A DNA stretch of 62,298 bases from Acidimicrobiales bacterium (lineage in GTDB: Bacteria; Actinomycetota; Acidimicrobiia; Acidimicrobiales; MedAcidi-G1): the NCBI GenBank assembly GCA_016845305.1, contig JAERSW010000088.1, positions 1-62,298 of the forward strand, read 5' to 3'. This document shows, in pieces, positions 6,987-15,327 of this stretch; position 1 is the stretch's first letter, and each line of letters opens with the position of its first letter. The translations under genes and the position numbers were made by a program. The notes beneath the pieces were generated by a model, which saw only the letters and a program-made list of their open reading frames with translations, was not told the DNA's origin and did no database searches.

Positions 6987-8914
6987 GCGACGACCCACGC
7001 GCCCACAAGCCCGCCACGGCCCACACCCGGGCCGACCTCGAGGCGTTCGCCGCCCGGATGCCGGCCGACGACGGCACCGACGCCGCCGACGTGGCCCGTG
7101 GCTTCATCGCCACGCGCGTCGAGCCGGTGATCGAGAAGATCACCCCCAACGCCTGGCTGCCCGTCAGCTGGGACCTGTCGAAGTCGGACTTCGTCCACGG
7201 GCCGTGCCCCGACACCGTCAACCCGTCGCTGTGGCGCCAGGCCGGGTTCAACGCCCAGCACGGCCTCTACGAGGTGATCGACGGCTTCTACCAGGTGCGC
7301 GGCTTCGACACCTCGACGGTCACGTTCATCCGCGGCGACGAGGGCTGGGTGGTCATCGATCCGCTCACCACCACCGAGACGGCCCGGGCCGCCTTCGAGC
7401 TGGTCACCGAGCACCTCGGCGAGCGGCCCGTCACCGCGGTGATCTACACCCACTCCCACGTCGACCACTTCGGCGGGATCCTCGGCGTGCTCGACCCGGC
7501 CCGCGTCGAATCCGGCGAGGTGCCGGTCGTGGCCCCCGAGGGCTTCCTGCGCGAGGCGGTCGCCGAGAACCTGCTGGCCGGGCCGGCCATGGGTCGGCGG
7601 GCCATGTACCAGTACGGCCTGATGATCGACTGGGGCGAGCACGGCCACGTCGACCAGGGTCTCGGCAAGGGCGTGCCCACCGGTGCCTCCGCGCTGGTGC
7701 CGCCCACCATCGAGATCACCGAGACCGGCCAGGAGCTGGTGCTGGACGGCGTCCGCATCGAGTTCCAGCTCACCCCGGAGTCCGAGGCGCCGGCCGAGAT
7801 GCACTTCTACTTCCCGGACCATCGGGCCCTGTGCATGGCCGAGAACTGCACGGCCACCATGCACAACGTGCTGACCCTGCGGGGGGCGCTGGTGCGCGAC
7901 ACCCTGATGTGGAGCCGCTACATCGACGAGGCGCTCGACCGGTGGGGCGACGTGTCCGACGTCGTGTTCGCCAGCCACGGCTGGCCGCACTGGGGCGCCG
8001 AGGCGGTCCACGGCTACCTGACCCGCCAGCGCGACCTCTACCGGTGGCTGCACGACCAGTCGATGCGCCTCATCAACCTCGGGTACACGCCGAACGAGAT
8101 CTCGGCCTGCATCGACCTGCCGCCCGGCCTGTGGGACGACTACCACTGCCACGGCTACTACGGGACGGTCAGCCACAACGTCCGGGCCGTGTACCAGCGG
8201 TACCTCGGCTTCTACGACGGGCACCCGTCCAGCCTCGACCCCTACGAGCCGGTGGAGGCCGGCCGGCGCTACGTCGACTTCATGGGCGGCATGGACGCGC
8301 TGTTGGCGAAGGCCCGCGAGTCGTACGAGGCCGGCGACCACAAGTGGGTGGCCGAGGTGCTGCGCCACGCCGTGTTCGCCGATCCCGACTGCGAGGAGGC
8401 GCGCCTGCTGCAGGCCGACGCCTTCGAGCAGCTGGCCTACCGGGCCGAGGCGGGGCCGTGGCGCGACGTCTACCTGTCGGGCGCCCAGGAGCTGCGGCAC
8501 GGGTCGATCACCGTCCACTCGGTGAGCCGGCCCCGACCCGAGCTGGTGACCGGCATGGACCTCCAACAGGCCTTCGACCTGCTGGCCGCCGCGATGGACG
8601 GGGTGGCCGCCGCAGCGCTCGGCCCGCTGGCCATCGACTGGCACGTGGGCGACCCGTCCGCTGGCGGCGACACGGTTCGCCTTGAGCTGTCCAACGGGAC
8701 GCTGCACTCGACGCCCGGCGCGTCGCACGCCGAACCGGACGTGGTGGTCCGCGGCGAACGCAGTGCGCTGGACCGGATGACGGCCGACGGCGCCACGGTC
8801 GCCGACCTGCTTGACGAGGGGGCGCTCACCGCCACCGGCGACGTGGACCGGCTGACGGCGCTGTTCGCCTGCGTGACCGAGTTCCCCCGCTTCTACAACA
8901 TCATCGAGCCGTAG
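6983..8914 (+). CDS. Alkylsulfatase-like metallo-beta-lactamase hydrolase (SdsA1/BDS1 family)
   Basis: A 643-residue protein of the length and layout of SDS hydrolases. It has a long N-terminal MBL domain, an alkylsulfatase dimerisation domain around 390-530, and a C-terminal SCP2-like lipid-binding domain. The zinc motif is Thr156-His157-Ser-His159-Val-Asp161-His162, near-identical to the THSHxDHFGG of SdsA1, with later Glu and His ligands in AENCTATMHN. It would hydrolyse alkyl sulfate esters to alcohol and sulfate. No signal peptide is visible, so it is probably cytosolic. Coupling to the acyl-CoA dehydrogenase suggests that the released alcohol feeds fatty-acid oxidation. Confidence 0.85.
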   Translation: MSDDPRAHKPATAHTRADLEAFAARMPADDGTDAADVARGFIATRVEPVIEKITPNAWLPVSWDLSKSDFVHGPCPDTVNPSLWRQAGFNAQHGLYEVIDGFYQVRGFDTSTVTFIRGDEGWVVIDPLTTTETARAAFELVTEHLGERPVTAVIYTHSHVDHFGGILGVLDPARVESGEVPVVAPEGFLREAVAENLLAGPAMGRRAMYQYGLMIDWGEHGHVDQGLGKGVPTGASALVPPTIEITETGQELVLDGVRIEFQLTPESEAPAEMHFYFPDHRALCMAENCTATMHNVLTLRGALVRDTLMWSRYIDEALDRWGDVSDVVFASHGWPHWGAEAVHGYLTRQRDLYRWLHDQSMRLINLGYTPNEISACIDLPPGLWDDYHCHGYYGTVSHNVRAVYQRYLGFYDGHPSSLDPYEPVEAGRRYVDFMGGMDALLAKARESYEAGDHKWVAEVLRHAVFADPDCEEARLLQADAFEQLAYRAEAGPWRDVYLSGAQELRHGSITVHSVSRPRPELVTGMDLQQAFDLLAAAMDGVAAAALGPLAIDWHVGDPSAGGDTVRLELSNGTLHSTPGASHAEPDVVVRGERSALDRMTADGATVADLLDEGALTATGDVDRLTALFACVTEFPRFYNIIEP

Positions 8915-8941
8915 GCGCCGGCCCCGACCGGTCCGGAGGGG

Positions 8942-10141
8942 TCAGCCGGACTCCTCCACCTCGGCGCGGACCTCGGCGCCGTGCTGGTCGTTGGCCGGCG
9001 GGCGTCGCCGCACCGTCGGCGGGGTGGCCGACATGCGGATCGGCGAGCGCACGGAGCGGAACGGCTCGGGTCGCCCACCGGTCGCCTCGCCGTCGTCGAG
9101 CACGTCGACCGGGTCCAACCCGAGGGCCTCGGCGTCGAGGAACGCCTGGCGCACCGAGTTGATGGGGCCGGCCGGGATGCCGGCGGCCCGGAGGCGCTCC
9201 AGCCACTCGGCGGTGGTCCCGCCGGCCAGCACCGCCTCCACCTCGGCCTCCATCTCGTCGGCGTGGGCCATGCGGGCTCCGTTGGTGGCGAAGCGGGGGT
9301 CGTCCTGCCAGTCGGACCGGTCCAACGCCACGGCGAACTTCTCCCACAGGGCGGGGCTGGCCGCGGCGATGGCCAGCACCCCGTCGCCGGTCCGGTACGG
9401 CTGGTACGGGACGATCGACGGGTGCCGGTTGCCCTGCCGGCCCGGGTCGGTGTCGGCGATCAGGTGCCCGGATCCGACGTTCAGCAGCCCGGCCAGGGCG
9501 GACGCCATCAGCGACACCTCGACGTGCTGGCCCTCGCCGGTCTCGCGGCGGTGCTCGACGGCGCCGAGGATGGCGATGGCCGCGTACAGGCCCGTGAGGT
9601 TGTCGACCATGGCCGAGCCGATCTTGGTCGGCTCGCCGTCGGCGTGGCCGGTGATGGCCATCACGCCGCTCATGGCCTGCACGAGGAAGTCGTAGCCGGC
9701 CAGCGAGGCGCCCTCGCCCTCGCTGCCGAACCCGGTCACCGAGCACGTGATGACGGAAGGATGCTCAGCGGCCAGCGAGTCGCGGTCGAGGCCGAACCGG
9801 GCCATGGTGCCGACCCGGAAGTTGTCGACCACCACGTCGGCGTCGAGGGCGATGCGGCGGGCGACGTCCCGATCGGCGGGGTCGCGCAGGTCCAGGGCGA
9901 TGCTGCGCTTGTTGCGGTTGAGGCCCAGGTAGTAGGTGCTGGTCGCCTCGTCGCCGTCGCCCCACCACGGCGGGCCCCAGCTGCGGGTGTCGTCGCCGAG
10001 GCCGGGCTGCTCGACCTTGACGACGTCCGCGCCGAGGTCGCCGAGGATCATGGTGGCGATGGGGCCGGCCAGCACCCGGCTGAAGTCGGCGATCCGCAGG
10101 TGCGAGAGGGCGCCGGCGGACCGGTCGGGGCTGCTGGTCAC
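8942..10141 (-). CDS. CaiB/BaiF family CoA-transferase
   Basis: A 399-residue class III CoA-transferase. The N-terminal segment has LRIADFSRVLAGP and LGADVVKVEQPG, and the catalytic Asp of this family falls around VQAMSGVMA and the preceding GYDFL. The enzyme moves CoA from a donor thioester to a carboxylate such as carnitine, a betaine or an aryl acid. I start at GTG 10141, where a CAGACT box lies 7 nt upstream; an ATG at 10186 would add 15 residues. It diverges from the LysR gene and ends 27 bp from the convergent sulfatase. The substrate is unknown; the locus suggests an N-methylated amino acid. Confidence 0.85.
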   Translation of the reverse strand: MTSSPDRSAGALSHLRIADFSRVLAGPIATMILGDLGADVVKVEQPGLGDDTRSWGPPWWGDGDEATSTYYLGLNRNKRSIALDLRDPADRDVARRIALDADVVVDNFRVGTMARFGLDRDSLAAEHPSVITCSVTGFGSEGEGASLAGYDFLVQAMSGVMAITGHADGEPTKIGSAMVDNLTGLYAAIAILGAVEHRRETGEGQHVEVSLMASALAGLLNVGSGHLIADTDPGRQGNRHPSIVPYQPYRTGDGVLAIAAASPALWEKFAVALDRSDWQDDPRFATNGARMAHADEMEAEVEAVLAGGTTAEWLERLRAAGIPAGPINSVRQAFLDAEALGLDPVDVLDDGEATGGRPEPFRSVRSPIRMSATPPTVRRRPPANDQHGAEVRAEVEESG

Positions 10142-10148
10142 GGGCGGG

Positions 10149-10154
10149 AGTCTG
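10149..10154 (-). promoter_or_regulatory. -10-like box CAGACT, leaderless promoter of CaiB gene
   Basis: CAGACT, 7 nt, then GTG 10141. This supports the GTG over the upstream ATG. Confidence 0.4.
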
Positions 10155-10204
10155 GCAGACGGTTCGGTGGCCGACGGCCCTTCCACAAGCCTTCTTCATG
10201 CCGC

Positions 10205-10233
10205 TTGACAACTCCATGACGATTCGTCATCAT
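10205..10233 (+). promoter_or_regulatory. Promoter of the lysR-led operon (TTGACA, 17 nt, CATCAT)
   Basis: TTGACA at 10205-10210 is followed by a 17-nt spacer and CATCAT at 10228-10233. ATG 10240 comes 6 nt later, so the message should be leaderless. The LysR-type palindrome lies across the spacer and -10. Confidence 0.55.
10216..10230. promoter_or_regulatory. LysR-type T-N11-A operator palindrome
   Basis: ATGACGATTCGTCAT is a perfect palindrome with 7-bp arms and one central base, and it contains the LTTR consensus T-N11-A. It sits in the divergent CaiB/LysR intergenic region over the predicted lysR promoter, where bound LysR could repress itself and control both directions. Confidence 0.6.
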
Positions 10234-10239
10234 CCGTCG

Positions 10240-11115
10240 ATGCGCCTCGACGTCGAGTCCCTCCGGGCCTTCCGCGCCGTGGTCGACGAGCAGGGCTTCA
10301 CCCCGGCGGCCGCCCGCCTCGGCCTGACCCAGAGCGCCGTCTCGTGGAAGATCAAGCGCCTCGAGGAGCGCGTCGACCGCCCGCTGCTGCTGCGCGACGG
10401 CAGCCGCCTCGAACCCACCCCCGACGGCCACGACCTGCTGGCCCACGCCGAGCGGATCCTCGCCGCCCACGACGCCGCCGTCGACGGCCTCCGCCGCTCG
10501 GAGCTGACCGGCGTCGTCCGGCTCGGCTGCAACGAGGAGGTGGCCGCCACCGCGCTGGCCGACGTCGTCGCCCGCTTCGGCCGCACCCACCCCGACGTCC
10601 GCGTCGCCATCCGGGTCGAGCAGAGCTTCGACGTGGCCGACTGGCTGGACGACGGCAGCATCGACCTGGCCGTCGTCCAGACCGTCGAGGACCCCGCCAC
10701 CCGGCCCGCCGACGACCTCCTGCTGTGGACCGACGAGCAGGCCTGGGTCCACGCCGACCACCTGCGTCCCGGCCCCGACGACGACGTCCCCCTCATCAGC
10801 TTCGGCGACCGCTGCATCTACCTGCCCACCGCCCGCCGCCTGCTGGCCGACCTCGGGGTCACCACCCACGTCGCCCTCGAGTGCCCCAGCATCGTCGGCG
10901 TCCAGGCCGCGGTGGCCGCCGGGCTCGGCGTGGCCGTCCTCAACGGTCGCAACGTCGTCGACGGCATGCGGCGCTGGGCGTGGGCCCAGGCCGAGGCGCC
11001 CCTCCCCCCGGTCGACTACGTGATCCGACGCCGCCCCGGCGCCGACGACGAACCCACCGACGCACTCCGGGCCGAACTGCACCGGGCCCTCAGCACGAAC
11101 GGAGCCCCCACATGA
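10240..11115 (+). CDS. LysR-family transcriptional regulator of the MttB operon
   Basis: A 291-residue LysR-type regulator. The N-terminal winged helix-turn-helix runs from MRLDVESLRAF through GLTQSAVSWKIKRLEERV, and a type-2 periplasmic-binding-fold effector domain follows from about residue 90. I choose ATG 10240 over 10198 and 10216 because it places the helix-turn-helix at the usual distance from the start and follows a -10 box by 6 nt, while 10216 lies inside the operator palindrome. Its stop overlaps the mttB-like ATG (ATGA), so the regulator leads its own catabolic operon. The effector is probably a betaine or its product (inference). Confidence 0.9.
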   Translation: MRLDVESLRAFRAVVDEQGFTPAAARLGLTQSAVSWKIKRLEERVDRPLLLRDGSRLEPTPDGHDLLAHAERILAAHDAAVDGLRRSELTGVVRLGCNEEVAATALADVVARFGRTHPDVRVAIRVEQSFDVADWLDDGSIDLAVVQTVEDPATRPADDLLLWTDEQAWVHADHLRPGPDDDVPLISFGDRCIYLPTARRLLADLGVTTHVALECPSIVGVQAAVAAGLGVAVLNGRNVVDGMRRWAWAQAEAPLPPVDYVIRRRPGADDEPTDALRAELHRALSTNGAPT

Positions 11116-12704
11116 CCGACACCGCCGCACCCGCCGCCGGCACCTCCACCGGTCCCGCCGCCAGCCCGGCCGCCGAACCCGAGCTGGGCAAGGGGCGACG
11201 GGGCCGCGACGCCCGGGCCGCCAACCGACGCCGCCGCGTCCAGACCTGGCTGCCCGAGTTGGAGCGCGGCATCCCGTGGGTCGACCTGCTCACCCCCGAG
11301 CAGGTCCAGACCGTCCACGACGCCTCCATGGACGTCATCGAGGAGGTCGGCGTCGAGTTCCGCTGCGACGACGCCATCGCCATGTGGAAGCAGGCCGGCG
11401 CCGCCGTCGACGGCGTGCGGGTCCGCATCGACCGCGAGCTGCTCATGTCGCTCGTCGGCACCGCCCCGTCGTCGTACACCATGGTGGCCCGCGACCCCGC
11501 CCACACCGTCACCGTCGGCGACGGGAAGACGATCTTCACCCCGTCCTACGGCGCCCCGTACGTCCTCGGCCTCGACGGGGTCCGTCGTCCGGCCACCCGG
11601 GAGGACTTCCGGAACTTCACCCGCCTCAACCACCTGTCGCCCGCTCTGCACATGTCCGGCGGCGTGGTCTGCGAGCCCATGGACGTGCCCGTCCCCAAGC
11701 GGCACCTCCACATGATGGACGCCCTCCTCAGCCTGTCGTCCAAGCCGTTCATGGGCGCGGTGACGTCGATGGAGCGGGCCGAGGACAGCCTGCACATGGC
11801 CGGCATCGTGTTCGGCCAGGAGTTCGTGCGCGAGACCACCGTCATGACCTGCCTGGCCAACGGCAACACCCCGCTGGTGTGGGACAAGACGATGCTGGAC
11901 AGCGTCCGGGTATTCGCCGGCGCCAACCAGGCCACCCTGTTCAGCCCGTTCGTGCTCGGTGGGGCGTCCACCCCGGCGTCGACGCTCGGCGCCGTCATCC
12001 AGGTCAACATCGAGGCCCTCACTGGCGTGGCCTTCTCGCAGCTGGTCCGGGCCGGCGCCCCCGCCCTCTACGGCCAGTGGCTGTCGACCGTGTCGATGAA
12101 GACCGGCGCCCCGCAGGCCGGCACGCCGGAGATCTGCCACATGAACCTGCTGACCGCGCAGATGGCCCGCCACTACCAGCTGCCGTCGCGCTGCAGCGGC
12201 TCGTGCACCAGCTCCAAGATGGTCGACGCCCAGGCCGGCTACGAGGCGGGCCGCAACATGTACGGCGTGCTGATGTCCGGCACCAACTTCGTGCTGTCCA
12301 CCACCGGCTACCTCGAGAGCGCCATGTGCCAGAGCTACGCCAAGTGGGTCCTCGACAGCGAGCAGCTGGAGATGATGTACCGCCTCGGCAGCGGCGTCTC
12401 GTTCGACGACCTCGACGAGGTGCTGGACACCATGCGCGAGGTGCCGCCCGGCGGCCACCACCTGGGCACCGCCCACACCCTGGCCAACTTCCAGACCGCC
12501 TTCTCGATGCCCGAGATGATGAACAGCGACAACTACGAGCAGTGGCTGGCCGACGGTTCGCTGAGCGCCGAGGACCGGGCCACCGCCCGGTGCCGCGAGA
12601 TGCTCGACGAGTACGTCGAGCCGACCCTGCCCGACGACGTCCGCGCCGAGCTCGACAACTTCATCGCCCGCCGCGAGGCCGAACTACCCGACATGGTTTC
12701 TTGA
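11112..12704 (+). CDS. MttB-family (non-pyrrolysine) quaternary amine methyltransferase
   Basis: A 530-residue protein of the trimethylamine methyltransferase MttB superfamily, with the family blocks FTPSYGAPYVL, GNTPLVWDKTM and the Cys-rich CSGSCTSSKMVDAQAGYE. The frame has no in-frame amber codon, so it is a pyrrolysine-free member like MtgB (glycine betaine) or MtpB (proline betaine). Those enzymes transfer one methyl from the quaternary amine to a cob(I)amide protein. No corrinoid protein or reductive activase gene is in the window. The first 60 residues are a low-complexity Ala/Thr/Pro then Arg-rich extension. Coupled to LysR and followed by DapA, ALDH and DAO genes, it probably starts betaine breakdown. 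Confidence 0.85.
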   Translation: MTDTAAPAAGTSTGPAASPAAEPELGKGRRGRDARAANRRRRVQTWLPELERGIPWVDLLTPEQVQTVHDASMDVIEEVGVEFRCDDAIAMWKQAGAAVDGVRVRIDRELLMSLVGTAPSSYTMVARDPAHTVTVGDGKTIFTPSYGAPYVLGLDGVRRPATREDFRNFTRLNHLSPALHMSGGVVCEPMDVPVPKRHLHMMDALLSLSSKPFMGAVTSMERAEDSLHMAGIVFGQEFVRETTVMTCLANGNTPLVWDKTMLDSVRVFAGANQATLFSPFVLGGASTPASTLGAVIQVNIEALTGVAFSQLVRAGAPALYGQWLSTVSMKTGAPQAGTPEICHMNLLTAQMARHYQLPSRCSGSCTSSKMVDAQAGYEAGRNMYGVLMSGTNFVLSTTGYLESAMCQSYAKWVLDSEQLEMMYRLGSGVSFDDLDEVLDTMREVPPGGHHLGTAHTLANFQTAFSMPEMMNSDNYEQWLADGSLSAEDRATARCREMLDEYVEPTLPDDVRAELDNFIARREAELPDMVS

Positions 12705-12715
12705 CACGCCGTGTC
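12703..12715. repeat. Inverted repeat GACACG-C-CGTGTC at the mttB-like stop
   Basis: A perfect 6+1+6 inverted repeat begins within the stop codon of the methyltransferase gene. The surrounding CTTGACACGCCGTGT recurs with one mismatch at 20690-20704 before the TRAP binding-protein gene. It could be a hairpin at a gene boundary or a protein site. Confidence 0.35.
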
Positions 12716-12759
12716 CTGACCCGCTTCGTCCCCACCCGCATCCCCGAGAGGACCCACGC

Positions 12760-13791
12760 ATGAGCACCAGCAACGGATCCACCCCCGAGCGGCCCCTGCT
12801 CCACGGCGTCTGCGCCGCCATGAGCACCCCGTTCGACGACAGCGGCGAGTCGCTCGACGAGGGGCGCCTGCGCGACCACGTCGAGTCGCTCGTCGACGCC
12901 GGCGTCCACGGCCTCGTGCTGGCCGCCGGCACCGGCGAGTTCGCCTTCCTCTCCGAGGACGAGAAGGCCCGCATCTTCCGCATCGGCATCGACCAGGTGG
13001 CCGGGCGGATCCCCGTCATCTGCCAGACGTCGGCCATCACCACCGTCGACGCCATCGAGAACTCCCGGGCCGCCGCCGACCTGGGGGCCAGCGCCGTGAT
13101 GGTCCTGCCCCCGTACTTCGAAGGGCCGTTCGAGCGGGGCGTGCTGTACCACTACGAGAAGCTGGCCCGGGCCCTCGACGTGCCCATCGTGCTCTACAAC
13201 ATCCCGGTCAACAGCGGCTTCGACATCACCCCGGACGTGTACCGCCGGCTCATCGCCATGGAGAACGTCGACTACATCAAGGACTCCACCGGCGACCTGG
13301 TCCGCCTCCAGCAGCTCGTCGGCATCGGCGGCAACGTGCTGGCGGGCGCCGACCCGCTGGCCCCCTACGCCCTCATGGCCGGCGCCGCCGGCTGGATCTG
13401 GGGCGCGGCGAACGTCATGCCGCACGAGTGCGTGGCCCTGTGGGACCACGTCACGTCGGGTCGCCTCGCCGAGGCGCTCGAGCTGTGGCGCCGCATGCTG
13501 CCGTCCAACCTCTACTTCTGGGACAACCCGCACGGCGCCGAGTACAACTCGGCCGTCAAGACGGCCACCACGATGGTCGGCCGCGCCGTCGGCCCGTGCC
13601 GCCGCCCGGTGCTGCCCATGACCCGCCAGGGCCGCGTCGCCCTGCAGGCCGCCCTGTCCACCCTGCCCACCAACCGGGTCGACCGCGACCGCCTCGTCTT
13701 CCGCGAATGGGACGACGAGCGGGACTGGCTGGTCCGCATGACCGATCGGGCCGGCGTCGGCCGGCCCCACTCCCAGGAGGCCACCCGATGA
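12760..13791 (+). CDS. DapA/NAL-superfamily aldolase-lyase (candidate pyrroline-4-hydroxy-2-carboxylate deaminase)
   Basis: A 343-residue Class I aldolase-fold enzyme of the dihydrodipicolinate synthase/N-acetylneuraminate lyase group. The Schiff-base lysine is Lys174 in YIKDSTGD, the catalytic tyrosine is Tyr146 in LYNIP, and the carboxylate-binding segment is GTGEF. The protein is about 40 residues longer than DapA at the C-terminus. The following gene is an ALDH and then a DAO oxidase, so the enzyme is more likely the hydroxyproline-pathway deaminase giving 2-oxoglutarate semialdehyde than a lysine-biosynthesis DapA. A dehydratase of ketodeoxyglucarate type remains possible. It overlaps the ALDH gene by ATGA. 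Confidence 0.8.
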   Translation: MSTSNGSTPERPLLHGVCAAMSTPFDDSGESLDEGRLRDHVESLVDAGVHGLVLAAGTGEFAFLSEDEKARIFRIGIDQVAGRIPVICQTSAITTVDAIENSRAAADLGASAVMVLPPYFEGPFERGVLYHYEKLARALDVPIVLYNIPVNSGFDITPDVYRRLIAMENVDYIKDSTGDLVRLQQLVGIGGNVLAGADPLAPYALMAGAAGWIWGAANVMPHECVALWDHVTSGRLAEALELWRRMLPSNLYFWDNPHGAEYNSAVKTATTMVGRAVGPCRRPVLPMTRQGRVALQAALSTLPTNRVDRDRLVFREWDDERDWLVRMTDRAGVGRPHSQEATR

Positions 13792-15284
13792 CCCTCGACC
13801 TCGCCGACCCGGCGGCCCTCGCCGCTTCCATCCAGCCGCCCACCCGGGCCGTCATCGGCGGTCGCAGCGTCGACTCGGCCTCCGGCGCCACGTTCGCCAC
13901 CCTCAACCCGGCCACCGGCGCCGAGCTGGCCCAGGTGACCGAGTGCGACGCCGAGGACGTCGACCGGGCCGTCGCCGCGGCCCGCGCCGCCTTCGCCGAC
14001 GGCCCGTGGGGTCGGATGGCACCCGCCGAGCGCAAGCGCCTCATCCTGCGCTTCGCCTCCCTCGTCGAGGCCCACACCGACGAGCTGGCCGTCATCGAGA
14101 CCCTCGAGGCGGGCAAGCCGATCAGCGACTGCGCCGACATCGACGTCCCCGACCTGGTGGCCACGCTGCGCTGGCACGCCGAGGCGGCCGACAAGCTGTA
14201 CGACCAGCTGTCCCCGTCGGGTCCCGGGACGGTCGGCATGGTGGTCCGCGAGCCGATCGGCGTGGTCGGCGCCGTGCTGCCGTGGAACTACCCGCTGATG
14301 ATGGCGGGCTGGAAGCTGGGCCCGATCCTGGCCGCCGGCAACACCTGCGTGGTCAAGCCCGCCGAGCAGACCTCGATGTCGACCATCCGCATCGCCGAGT
14401 TGGCCGTCGAGGCCGGCATCCCCGACGGCGTGTTCAACGTGGTGCCCGGCTTCGGCCCCACCGCCGGCGCCGCGATCGGCCTGCACGGCGACGTGGACTG
14501 CGTGGCCTTCACCGGCTCGACCGAGGTGGGACGCAACTTCCTGCGCTACTCGGCCGACTCCAACCTCAAGGAGGTCCTGCTGGAGTGCGGCGGCAAGAGC
14601 CCCGTCATCGTCATGGCCGACGCCGACGACCTGGACGCCGCCGCGGCCGGGATCTGCGAGGGCATCTTCTGGAACGGCGGGCAGAACTGCAGCGCCAACT
14701 CGCGCCTGCTGGTCCAGCGGTCGGTCGAGGACGAGCTCATGGAGCGGGTCGCCGAACGCAGCCGCGACTGGGTGGTCGGCGACCCCCTGGTGGCCGAGAC
14801 GACCATGGGCGCCATGATCGAGGAGCAGCACCTCGACAAGGTCCTCGGCCACATCGCCGATGCCCACGAGGCCGGCTCGACGTGCGCCATCGGCGGCAAC
14901 CGGGTCCGCGAGGAGTCGGGCGGCTGGTTCGTGGAGCCCACCGTGTTCACCGGCGTCGACCCGTCCAGCCGCCTGGCCCGCGAGGAGGTCTTCGGACCGG
15001 TCCTGGCCGTGACCGCCTTCGACACCCCGGAGGAGGCCATCCGCCTCGCCAACGACACCGAGTACGGCCTGGCCGGGACGATCCACACCACCGACCTGCG
15101 CACCGCCCACCTGGCCACGCGGGCCATGCGGGCCGGCACGGTGGCCGTGAACTGCTACGGCGAGGGCGACATCACCACCCCGTTCGGTGGCTTCAAGCAG
15201 TCGGGCTTCGGGGGGCGCGACAAGTCGATCGCCGCCCACGAGCAGTACACCGAGCTCAAGACCATCTGGATGGACCTGTCGTGA
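13788..15284 (+). CDS. Aldehyde dehydrogenase (candidate 2-oxoglutarate semialdehyde dehydrogenase)
   Basis: A 498-residue NAD(P)+-dependent aldehyde dehydrogenase. Visible landmarks are LPWNYPLMM (cofactor and oxyanion region), FTGSTEVG, the general base Glu266 in LECGGKS and the nucleophile Cys301 in GQNCSANS; the C-terminal PFGGFKQSGFG is also intact. By sequence feel it resembles the PuuC/BetB group. Because it is translationally coupled to a DapA-family lyase, 2-oxoglutarate semialdehyde is a good candidate substrate, with betaine or aminobutyraldehyde as alternatives. ATG 13788 overlaps the lyase stop; the frame is open upstream but antisense-like. Confidence 0.9.
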   Translation: MTLDLADPAALAASIQPPTRAVIGGRSVDSASGATFATLNPATGAELAQVTECDAEDVDRAVAAARAAFADGPWGRMAPAERKRLILRFASLVEAHTDELAVIETLEAGKPISDCADIDVPDLVATLRWHAEAADKLYDQLSPSGPGTVGMVVREPIGVVGAVLPWNYPLMMAGWKLGPILAAGNTCVVKPAEQTSMSTIRIAELAVEAGIPDGVFNVVPGFGPTAGAAIGLHGDVDCVAFTGSTEVGRNFLRYSADSNLKEVLLECGGKSPVIVMADADDLDAAAAGICEGIFWNGGQNCSANSRLLVQRSVEDELMERVAERSRDWVVGDPLVAETTMGAMIEEQHLDKVLGHIADAHEAGSTCAIGGNRVREESGGWFVEPTVFTGVDPSSRLAREEVFGPVLAVTAFDTPEEAIRLANDTEYGLAGTIHTTDLRTAHLATRAMRAGTVAVNCYGEGDITTPFGGFKQSGFGGRDKSIAAHEQYTELKTIWMDLS

Positions 15285-15327
15285 CCGTCCGGGACGGCGG
15301 CCTCCCGCCTGCGGCCGCCTGAGGCCG

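Noticed and set aside
3867-6998. One very long open frame on the minus strand joining the dioxygenase with sequence antisense to the acyl-CoA dehydrogenase
   Set aside because: High GC leaves few stops; the part above 4991 has no family features, while the opposite strand encodes a clear acyl-CoA dehydrogenase. The dioxygenase begins at GTG 4991.
8915-8941. Terminator between the sulfatase and CaiB genes
   Set aside because: Only short GC complementarity is visible, with no convincing stem.
11112-12704. Pyrrolysine-containing trimethylamine methyltransferase
   Set aside because: No in-frame amber codon occurs in the gene.
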